Shown piece after piece: positions 1-5,127 of a stretch of DNA of 5,127 bases. Position 1 is the first letter of the stretch. Each line of letters begins with the position of its first letter. Under the pieces are notes generated by a model. That model ran no database searches and was not told where the DNA came from. It saw only the letters and a program-made list of their open reading frames with translations. The position numbers were made by a program, and so were the translations under genes. Source of the DNA: Flavobacteriaceae bacterium (lineage in GTDB: Bacteria; Bacteroidota; Bacteroidia; Flavobacteriales; Flavobacteriaceae); NCBI GenBank assembly GCA_016780435.1, contig JADHLU010000094.1:1-5127 (forward strand), written 5' to 3'.

Positions 1-2326
1 GATAACGCTGGTCTAAGATGTTTTCTAGCGCAAGAAATAACTGCCACCTTCTCAGCTCGTAGTTCATGCGAAAATTGACTGTTTGCCATGCGGGGCTATA
101 GGGTCTGCCCATTTCGTCTAAGGCGTACATAAAGTCTTTTTCGCGCTCAGACAGCGCCAATCGCTCATGCTCAATGGCACCGTTGAATTGGCTGTCGGCA
201 ACGGCGCTGAATCGCCCACTTAAAAAGCGAAGCTGAACCAATCCAAAAAACGGTGCGGCATGCCTCATATACGACTCAACCCCCTCTGCGTCTGTCTCAA
301 TTCCGCGGGTATAATTCGCAAAGGCCCGAGCCGAAAAATGACGACTCAAGTGACTGTAAATCGCCAGTTCTGCACCTACAACCTCAGCGCTAGCCCCATT
401 TTGAACGGCCAACACCTCGCTTAGAATGCCTCTGTATTCGATTTGCGCTTGTCCGCCATAGGTAAAGGGTCTTCGAATGAGAGCATCGTTTAGACGCGAG
501 TGAAAAATGCTGCTATCTAACCACAATTTTCGTCCCCATCTTCGCCTTACGCCCAATTCGGCGGTAATTGCTTTTTCAGACTGCAAGCTCGGATTGGGCA
601 CAACCACGCTTCCGGGCTCTGAATCAAACACTTTTGATAGGTCATCGATATTAGGAGCCCTAAACCCCGTTGAGAGATTAGCCCTAAAATGCCAATGACG
701 ATCGCGGTCAAAATTGAGTCCAAGAGAATAGGTAAGGGCGTTTGTATCGAATTGCTGGATCCCGAAATCAGCCGTAAACGGGTTTTGCCCAAAATCAATA
801 GTGCTGTTCACTTGATTGTAACGGGCACCAGCATTGAACGTGAGCTTTTCAGAAAAAGAGTGTTGAATTGCCGCGTAAAGCGCCCAGGCTCCCCAATCTG
901 ATCTGTCGGGGTAGCGAGAGACCAAAGTGTTTGTCTTCGAATTTTTTTGATCCAAGCTTAAGGCAGACGATCCGATTAAGTTGTGGTCTAGAGCAACCCC
1001 ATACCTCAACAAACTGTTTTCAGAAAGTATGCGCTCTGCGTCTAGTGAAATATTGATCACGTCTACATTTTCTTGAGCTTCATTCAAGACGGGATCTCCG
1101 AAAGCACGATCAAAGCGCGATTCATTAAATCGCTGATAGGCCGCAGAAAATTGATGACGGGTCTTTTCAGCTTCTTGGGTGAGTTTGTAATAAGTCATGA
1201 GCCACTGCTGAGGACCGTAATACCACTCTGCTGATCGTGGTAACCCTTTACGGGTCTGAATCAGGCGATCGTAACGTCCGAAATCAGATGTAGTATTGAA
1301 AAATAAACCCAATTGCTGGTGCCATTCTTTTGAAATACGGTGACGTGCTTTTGCCGTGAAGTGATACGAATCAAATCCGCTGCCAACTTGCTTTTGAGGG
1401 TCTTCATTTTGTACCACTTGATCTTTCCCACCATCGCTCTTAACGTAAAAAGATCTGAGATACGAGTCAGGCCCATCAGACCCCATTTTTAAATCGCCAA
1501 CCGACATACGCGAAAAGCTGATGAACCCGGCAATCTTCGGGCTAACAATCTTATGAGACACATGTACCGTACGCTCAGAGGCAGCAGTAGACATGCGCAG
1601 TGCATAGTCGGTTTGCTGCAAGGTCTCATTAGCCGACTCAAGTTCTTCGAGTTCTCGGGTGTAAAAATTCATTACTCCTCCGATAGCGTCGCTCCCCGAA
1701 ATTACCGTTCCGGGGCCGTACAGTATCTCCACTTTATCGAGTGTAAATGGGTCTATAGATATTACATTTTGAATATTACCCCCTCTGAAAATGGCATTGT
1801 TCATGCGGATGCCGTCTACAGTTATGAGCACTCTGTTGGTTGCAAAGCCTCTGATCATGGGGCTTCCACCCCCCAGCTGACTTTTTTGCACAAAAACCGC
1901 ACCCGTATTTTGCAGTAAATCTGCAGCCGTTTGAGGCTGAGTCAAGGCAATTTCTTGATCGCCAATTTTTCGAACGCGAACAGGCAACTTTCGAGCAACC
2001 TCTGCAAAGCGCGAAGCTGAAATAACAATTTCATCTAGACCCTCAGATTGTGAACTCAATAAAAGGGTTTCTCCATTTTCAATCGATGACTTAAGCCGCT
2101 TGAGCAACCCATGGCCCATGTGTCTAAAAAACAACAGCTCTTTAGCGGCAAATCGATCGAGCTCAGCCCGACCGTTTGAGCCGGTTGTGGTGAAGGCGCT
2201 TCTCGATTCATTGTATATGATCACGCCAGAAAGCGGGTCGCCGCTCAAAGAATCTTTGACCACCACCTGCTGTGCGTAAACTGAGAGCCCCAAGGCCCAC
2301 AATACCATCACCGTTAAAAATCTCAT
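1..2326 (-). CDS. TonB-dependent outer-membrane receptor, haemoglobin/transferrin/lactoferrin-receptor type (3' end beyond window)
   Basis: This outer-membrane receptor should import a bound ligand, probably haem or an iron source, using TonB-ExbBD energy. The frame is open for 775 codons from an ATG at 2326. Residues 1-18 form a signal peptide ending in VYA before QQ. Residues about 20-95 resemble a carboxypeptidase-D regulatory-like domain. A TonB-box-like DEIVIS lies at 98-103. The plug spans about 107-225, with QKSQLGGGSPMIRGF ending at 161, VDGIRMNNAIFRGG from 170 and YGPGTVISGSDAIGG ending at 217. The rest is beta-barrel, with YDRL at 352-355, WYYGPQ at 368-373, a FRAP box at 555-558 and an NPSL box at 578-581. 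The window ends at ALENILDQRY, which in relatives lies close to the C-terminus, so perhaps 20-30 residues are missing. The start shares one base with the recO stop, suggesting translational coupling. Receptor class is firm; the ligand is inferred, and no histidine lies between the FRAP and NPSL boxes. Confidence 0.93.
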   Translation of the reverse strand, partial: MRFLTVMVLWALGLSVYAQQVVVKDSLSGDPLSGVIIYNESRSAFTTTGSNGRAELDRFAAKELLFFRHMGHGLLKRLKSSIENGETLLLSSQSEGLDEIVISASRFAEVARKLPVRVRKIGDQEIALTQPQTAADLLQNTGAVFVQKSQLGGGSPMIRGFATNRVLITVDGIRMNNAIFRGGNIQNVISIDPFTLDKVEILYGPGTVISGSDAIGGVMNFYTRELEELESANETLQQTDYALRMSTAASERTVHVSHKIVSPKIAGFISFSRMSVGDLKMGSDGPDSYLRSFYVKSDGGKDQVVQNEDPQKQVGSGFDSYHFTAKARHRISKEWHQQLGLFFNTTSDFGRYDRLIQTRKGLPRSAEWYYGPQQWLMTYYKLTQEAEKTRHQFSAAYQRFNESRFDRAFGDPVLNEAQENVDVINISLDAERILSENSLLRYGVALDHNLIGSSALSLDQKNSKTNTLVSRYPDRSDWGAWALYAAIQHSFSEKLTFNAGARYNQVNSTIDFGQNPFTADFGIQQFDTNALTYSLGLNFDRDRHWHFRANLSTGFRAPNIDDLSKVFDSEPGSVVVPNPSLQSEKAITAELGVRRRWGRKLWLDSSIFHSRLNDALIRRPFTYGGQAQIEYRGILSEVLAVQNGASAEVVGAELAIYSHLSRHFSARAFANYTRGIETDAEGVESYMRHAAPFFGLVQLRFLSGRFSAVADSQFNGAIEHERLALSEREKDFMYALDEMGRPYSPAWQTVNFRMNYELRRWQLFLALENILDQRY

Positions 2327-3054
2327 CAAAAGATCGATTGAATGATCTCGAGCGATTTGGGAAATTTGAATCCGGCTATTTGAAAAGAAAAATACCTTAA
2401 TAGCCCTTCTAAAACTTCTTGCCTAGTCGCTTTCGAAGCATTTATGCGCTGATCTTTATCAAAATTCGTGCCTAAATAGCGATAGAGTAGTTCAGAAGCT
2501 TCTGTTGAAAGGGGGGTAAGGGCGAGTTGAGGCTCGGTAAACAGGCCCTGGCTCAAGTCAAATACCTGAGATGGCTCAAACGCCTTATCTGGAAAGCAGC
2601 CCATGAAATGAGCTAGTCGCAGCAAAAATAAAATAAGGTAATCCGGGCCAACGGCTTCAGAATCAAGCCGATCAATTTGATCCGTCAAAAAATGGTAAAG
2701 CTGCTGATCTTCTTGCTCTTCCGACAACAGCATTGAAAGAACCTCAGCCATAAACAGCGCCACATTCGACTTGAGTACATCGGCTGAAAATCCATTGGTT
2801 TTAGCGGCGGGTTTGGCCTCTCTGATTGCCTCAAGCTTTTGAGCTTTGGCCGAATAAGTGACCACGGCATTTAATCGAGTAAGGCTCTGAAAATAAGAAG
2901 GCTTAAGCCCTGTTTTTGTGGGCTTAAGCACTCCCTTTACCATATACGATTGCAGACCGAGCTCTCGGGTGTAGGCTCGAACAATAAGACTGGTATCACC
3001 GTACCTTAGCCGGCTTAAAACGATGAGCTCTGTGTGTACAACCTGAGCGCTCAA
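2326..3054 (-). CDS. recO: DNA repair protein RecO
   Basis: RecO acts in the cytoplasm in the RecFOR pathway. It anneals single strands and, with RecR, helps load RecA onto SSB-coated DNA. The 242-residue length is usual for the family. Residues 1-80 match the N-terminal OB fold, with the typical opening TELIVLSRLRYGDTSLIV (8-25) and YTRELGLQSYMVKGVLKP (28-45). Residues from about 90 form the helical C-terminal domain. Only one cysteine (C153) is present, so the four-cysteine zinc site of some RecO proteins is absent; I believe this is common in Bacteroidota. The start is TTG at 3054. An in-frame TGA at 3066-3064 and no other start codon between them leave TTG as the only start that keeps the conserved N-terminus. 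The gene begins 4 bases after the gdhA stop and its TGA overlaps the receptor ATG, so it is the middle gene of a likely three-gene unit. Confidence 0.95.
   Translation of the reverse strand: MSAQVVHTELIVLSRLRYGDTSLIVRAYTRELGLQSYMVKGVLKPTKTGLKPSYFQSLTRLNAVVTYSAKAQKLEAIREAKPAAKTNGFSADVLKSNVALFMAEVLSMLLSEEQEDQQLYHFLTDQIDRLDSEAVGPDYLILFLLRLAHFMGCFPDKAFEPSQVFDLSQGLFTEPQLALTPLSTEASELLYRYLGTNFDKDQRINASKATRQEVLEGLLRYFSFQIAGFKFPKSLEIIQSIF
2901..2929. repeat. Paired palindrome / perfect 10-bp inverted repeat inside recO
   Basis: The arms GCTTAAGCCC (2901-2910) and GGGCTTAAGC (2920-2929) are perfect reverse complements around a 9-base spacer. Each arm also contains the self-complementary 8-mer GCTTAAGC, and the two copies start 21 bases apart, about two helical turns. 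It lies wholly within recO and encodes residues LKPTKTGLKP (43-52), so part of the symmetry comes from the duplicated Leu-Lys-Pro. In mRNA it could fold into a 10-bp hairpin near the beginning of recO. No U-run follows it on either strand, so it does not look like an intrinsic terminator. Whether it has any function is unknown. Confidence 0.6.
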
Positions 3055-3058
3055 TACC

Positions 3059-4414
3059 TTAAATCACTCCTTGAGCAAGCATGGCATCGGCAACCTTTAC
3101 GAATCCGGCAATATTTGCTCCTTTAACATAGTTGCAATAGCCGTCTTCTTCCAAGCCGTAATGTGTGCACGCGTCGTGAATATCACTCATTATACTTCGG
3201 AGCTTAACATCGACCTCTTCACGAGTCCAGCTGATGCGTAGCGAGTTTTGTGACATCTCAAGACCCGAGGTAGCCACCCCTCCTGCGTTGGAAGCCTTAC
3301 CGGGTGCAAATAAAATTTTGTGATCGTGAAAATGGTGAATGGCCTCGGGAGTAGAAGGCATATTTGCTCCTTCAGACACAGCGATTAATCCGTTTTTAAT
3401 CATTTGAATAGCATCTTCACCTGTCAATTCGTTCTGCGTTGCACACGGAAGAGCGATCTGGCACTTTACATCCCATGGGCGCTTACCCTCGTGATAGGTT
3501 GCCTTTGGGTATTCTCTTACATAGGTCATGATGCGACCGCGCTTATTGTTCTTCAGGTCCATAACAAAAGAGAGCTTTTCTTCGTCGATTCCGTCTGGAT
3601 CGTAGATATATCCACCTGAATCAGATAGCGTGAGCACCTTTCCTCCCAGTTGTAAGACCTTTTCTGCCGCGAATTGGGCGACGTTTCCTGAACCAGAAAT
3701 GACCACGTTTTTACCTTCTATTGATTCTCCTCTAGTCTGTAACATGCTCTGTGCAAAATAGACCGTTCCGTAGCCTGTGGCCTCAGGGCGAATTTGCGAT
3801 CCGCCCCAACTCAATCCCTTTCCGGTGAGTACCCCAGTAAATTCATTTCGGGTCTTTTTGTAAGCACCAAAGAGGTAACCTATCTCTCTTGCACCAACAC
3901 CGATGTCTCCCGCCGGAACGTCTGTGTTCGGACCGATGTGTCTGCACAGTTCAGCCATGAAGGCATGGCAGAAGCGCATGATCTCGTCGTCTGATTTTCC
4001 CTTAGGGTCAAAGTCAGATCCGCCCTTTGCACCGCCCATCGGAAGCGTGGTTAAACTATTTTTAAAGACTTGTTCGAAGGCCAAAAACTTGAGTACACTT
4101 GCGTTTACCGTCGGGTGAAAGCGCAGGCCTCCTTTATAAGGTCCGATGGCCGAATTCATTTGAATTCTATAGCCGCGATTCACGTGAATTTCTCCTTTGT
4201 CATCTACCCAAGCCACTCTAAAAGAAATAAGGCGCTCGGGTTCAACCATTCTCAATAAAATGTTTTTTCCGTGGTAAATATCGTGCTGTACGATATACGG
4301 AATAACCGTATCAGCCACCTCTTGAACCGCCTGCAAAAATTCGGGTTCATGACCGTTTCGACTGCGCACTTCACTCATGAAGTTATCGATTGCGCTTTGG
4401 GTATCTACATGCAT
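3059..4414 (-). CDS. gdhA: Glutamate dehydrogenase, hexameric family I, probably NADP-dependent
   Basis: The enzyme interconverts 2-oxoglutarate plus ammonium and glutamate in the cytoplasm, linking carbon and nitrogen metabolism. Its 451 residues fit the roughly 450-residue bacterial hexameric class. The substrate domain holds RGYRIQMNSAIGPYKGGLRFHP (80-101), FEQVFKNSLTTLPMGGAKGG (113-132) and PAGDIGVGAREIG (167-179). By alignment to the Clostridium symbiosum enzyme, K94 and K118 bind glutamate and K130 and D170 are catalytic; S383 is the likely substrate-contact serine. The Rossmann domain shows SGSGNVAQFAAEK (240-252) and SDSGG (264-268). SEGANMPSTPEA (347-358) and APGKASNAGGVATSGLEM (370-387) follow. 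A serine after the SD pair suggests NADP and a biosynthetic role (EC 1.4.1.4), but coenzyme choice cannot be settled by eye. The ATG at 4414 follows an A-rich stretch (CAAAAAATG) and no Shine-Dalgarno sequence. It is the first gene of the leftward unit, with a promoter candidate about 30 bases upstream. Confidence 0.97.
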   Translation of the reverse strand: MHVDTQSAIDNFMSEVRSRNGHEPEFLQAVQEVADTVIPYIVQHDIYHGKNILLRMVEPERLISFRVAWVDDKGEIHVNRGYRIQMNSAIGPYKGGLRFHPTVNASVLKFLAFEQVFKNSLTTLPMGGAKGGSDFDPKGKSDDEIMRFCHAFMAELCRHIGPNTDVPAGDIGVGAREIGYLFGAYKKTRNEFTGVLTGKGLSWGGSQIRPEATGYGTVYFAQSMLQTRGESIEGKNVVISGSGNVAQFAAEKVLQLGGKVLTLSDSGGYIYDPDGIDEEKLSFVMDLKNNKRGRIMTYVREYPKATYHEGKRPWDVKCQIALPCATQNELTGEDAIQMIKNGLIAVSEGANMPSTPEAIHHFHDHKILFAPGKASNAGGVATSGLEMSQNSLRISWTREEVDVKLRSIMSDIHDACTHYGLEEDGYCNYVKGANIAGFVKVADAMLAQGVI

Positions 4415-4440
4415 TTTTTGAACGATTAATAATACTGCTG

Positions 4441-4477
4441 CAAAATTATGCTATTTCTATGCTGAGAGGGGGGCAAA
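4441..4477 (-). promoter_or_regulatory. Candidate Bacteroidota-type promoter for gdhA-recO-receptor
   Basis: On the minus strand TAATTTTG (4448-4441) matches the Bacteroidota -7 box TAnnTTTG. A TTTG at 4477-4474 could be the -33 element. The spacing is 25 bases, longer than the usual range, so the upstream element is weak; a six-G run lies between the boxes. Transcription would begin near 4434, giving a leader of roughly 20 bases before the gdhA ATG at 4414. The position is sensible, but the match to consensus is only partial. Confidence 0.45.
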
Positions 4478-4503
4478 ATTTTCAAATTCGCAAAAGATTT
4501 TAA

Positions 4504-4535
4504 TTGAACCCTTAGCCCAAGGATCCGTACTTTTG
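4504..4535 (+). promoter_or_regulatory. Bacteroidota-type promoter for the ArsC/Spx-like gene and transporter
   Basis: TTG at 4504-4506 and TACTTTTG at 4528-4535 match the -33 TTG and -7 TAnnTTTG elements of primary-sigma promoters in Bacteroidota, with a 21-base spacer inside the accepted range. Transcription would start near 4540, leaving a leader of about 18 bases before the ATG at 4558. The leader has an A-rich CAAAACGA and no Shine-Dalgarno sequence, as is common in this phylum. Confidence 0.65.
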
Positions 4536-4557
4536 TGGGCGGCTCAAAACGACTGAT

Positions 4558-4911
4558 ATGCGCACCATTTTTTACCTAGAGACCTGCAAAACCTGTCAGA
4601 AGGCACTCGAATTTTTGGCTCCTACAAGCGACATTGAGCTCGTCGAAATCAAATCGAAAGGCATCTCAGAAAAAGCCCTCGATCACATGGCTAAATTAGC
4701 CGGAAGTTACGAGGCCCTCTTCAGCAGAAGAGCCGTCTTGTACCGACAGCGAAACCTATCCGAAAAAACGCTTTCAGAACAAGACTGCCGTTCGCTCATT
4801 CTAGAGCATTACACCTTCTTGAAAAGGCCGGTAGTGGTCACTGAAGAGGCCATCTTTATCGGCAACGCGAAGGCCGTTCTTGAGGCGGCCAAACAGGCTT
4901 TGCATCAATGA
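4558..4911 (+). CDS. ArsC/Spx-family thioredoxin-fold protein
   Basis: This 117-residue protein has the length and layout of the ArsC/Spx/YffB family, whose thioredoxin-like members include glutaredoxin-dependent arsenate reductases and the Spx transcription regulators. The first strand (TIFYLE, 3-8) leads into a C10-K-T-C13 motif and a helix (QKALEFL). R57-R58 occupy the area of the family's conserved mid-protein arginine. K89-R90-P91 before VVV matches the conserved Arg followed by the thioredoxin-fold cis-proline, and IGNAKAVLEAA forms the final helix. A CxxC pair is more Spx-like than the single active cysteine of classic plasmid ArsC, so arsenate reduction is not assured and a thiol-redox role is equally possible. 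No ars genes (arsB, arsR, acr3) are nearby. The start is ATG about 18 bases after the predicted transcription start. Its stop overlaps the start of the transporter (ATGA), so the two are probably co-transcribed. Confidence 0.85.
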   Translation: MRTIFYLETCKTCQKALEFLAPTSDIELVEIKSKGISEKALDHMAKLAGSYEALFSRRAVLYRQRNLSEKTLSEQDCRSLILEHYTFLKRPVVVTEEAIFIGNAKAVLEAAKQALHQ

Positions 4912-5127
4912 GAAAGCGCATTCTAGCGCTTTTAGCAGCTCTAGGGGCTACCACCATTTACGGCCTAAATCACACCGTTGCTAAGGGGGTTATGCCCGAC
5001 CTAGTGAGTCCGTTTGCCTTTATCTTTATGCGGGTGATCGGCGGATTCGTCTTCTTCTGGCTAGCCGCCATTTTTGCCCCCAAGGAGAAAATTGAACGTG
5101 AAGACTTCAAGCGCATTTTCTTTGCGG
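4908..5127 (+). CDS. EamA/DMT-family membrane transporter (5' part only)
   Basis: The frame opens with ATG at 4908, overlapping the preceding gene's stop by four bases, and runs off the right edge after 73 codons. The N-terminus RKR is followed by a hydrophobic helix (about residues 5-22) containing ATTIYGLNHTVAK. This pattern, together with SPFAFIFMRVIGGFVFFW (34-51) in the second helix and the charged loop APKEKIERED (57-66), is typical of the drug/metabolite transporter (EamA) proteins of Bacteroidota. Complete members have ten helices and about 300 residues in the inner membrane. Substrates vary widely in this superfamily and cannot be guessed from this fragment. Translational coupling to the ArsC/Spx-like gene is likely; a functional link is only inference. 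Confidence 0.85.
   Translation, partial: MRKRILALLAALGATTIYGLNHTVAKGVMPDLVSPFAFIFMRVIGGFVFFWLAAIFAPKEKIEREDFKRIFFA

Larger units (their letters stand above)
4415..4557. other. Divergent intergenic region between gdhA and the ArsC/Spx-like gene
   Basis: This 143-base stretch is the only sizeable non-coding part of the window. It contains the two promoter candidates described separately, facing away from each other with their -7 boxes about 80 bases apart. Between them are a six-G run (4468-4473) and A/T-rich sequence in which GCAAAA recurs at 4440, 4473 and 4490. I see no RNA gene, riboswitch, terminator hairpin or clear operator palindrome here. Confidence 0.7.

Noticed and set aside
507..1918. 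Several short open frames on the plus strand (largest 1553-1918, 121 codons) and minus-strand frames in other phases
   Set aside because: They lie opposite or out of phase with the receptor gene, whose frame is continuous and full of family motifs; their translations show no recognisable domain.
2493..2504. 12-base palindrome CAGAAGCTTCTG in recO
   Set aside because: It is a single copy in coding sequence, with no U-run or partner; chance is adequate.
2685..2870. 61-codon minus-strand frame inside recO
   Set aside because: It is an out-of-phase shadow of recO, with no motif.
4152..4189. Cluster of palindromes in gdhA: GAATTCA-TT-TGAATTC (4152-4167) and ATTCACGTGAAT (4178-4189)
   Set aside because: They encode the strongly conserved dehydrogenase segment NRGYRIQMNS, so protein constraint and codon choice suffice as explanation.
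3404..4258. Plus-strand open frames at 3404-3619, 3794-3994, 3903-4118 and 4070-4258
   Set aside because: They are antisense shadows of the highly conserved gdhA coding sequence and have no plausible start context or domain.
4511..4526. Possible terminator hairpin around CCCTTAGCCCAAGGATCC
   Set aside because: The pairing is short and imperfect, and it lies within the promoter spacer of the rightward unit, so no terminator is called.
1..5127. Mobile element, CRISPR array, phage, defence system or RNA gene
   Set aside because: Nearly every base is accounted for by five ordinary chromosomal genes; no transposase, integrase, terminal repeats, spaced direct repeats or tRNA/rRNA-like sequence was seen on either strand.

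Overview
The window looks like a piece of ordinary chromosome from a member of the Bacteroidota, probably a flavobacterium-like organism. Four things point there: the close Bacteroidota character of the glutamate dehydrogenase and RecO proteins; an outer-membrane receptor with the carboxypeptidase-D-like N-terminal extension and DEIVIS TonB-box-like segment common in that phylum; TAnnTTTG promoter boxes instead of -10/-35 elements of E. coli type; and the lack of clear Shine-Dalgarno sequences. The assignment comes from reading motifs, not from a database search.

Left 4.4 kb, minus strand: three tightly packed genes read leftward, gdhA (4414-3059), recO (3054-2326) and a TonB-dependent receptor of the haemoglobin/transferrin/lactoferrin-receptor type (2326 to the left edge). 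The gdhA-recO gap is 4 bases and recO opens with TTG. The recO stop and the receptor ATG share one base (TGATG). This is the layout of one transcription unit with translational coupling. The receptor is open over 775 codons and seems to lack only its last few tens of residues, which lie beyond the window.

Positions 4415-4557 are the only real intergenic stretch. It separates two divergent units and carries a TAnnTTTG-type promoter on each strand, better on the rightward side.

Right 0.6 kb, plus strand: a small ArsC/Spx-family thioredoxin-fold protein (4558-4911) overlaps by four bases (ATGA) the start of an EamA/DMT-family membrane transporter that runs off the right edge.

Functionally this is core metabolism (ammonium assimilation), DNA repair (RecFOR) and nutrient uptake, plus a thiol-redox protein and a transporter. 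I see no RNA gene, CRISPR array, insertion sequence, phage gene or attachment site. I found no convincing undescribed system. The points that merit a second look are the receptor's FRAP/NPSL boxes without a histidine between them, a paired palindrome inside recO, the mixed-function gdhA-recO-receptor unit, and the ArsC/Spx-like protein with its CxxC motif.
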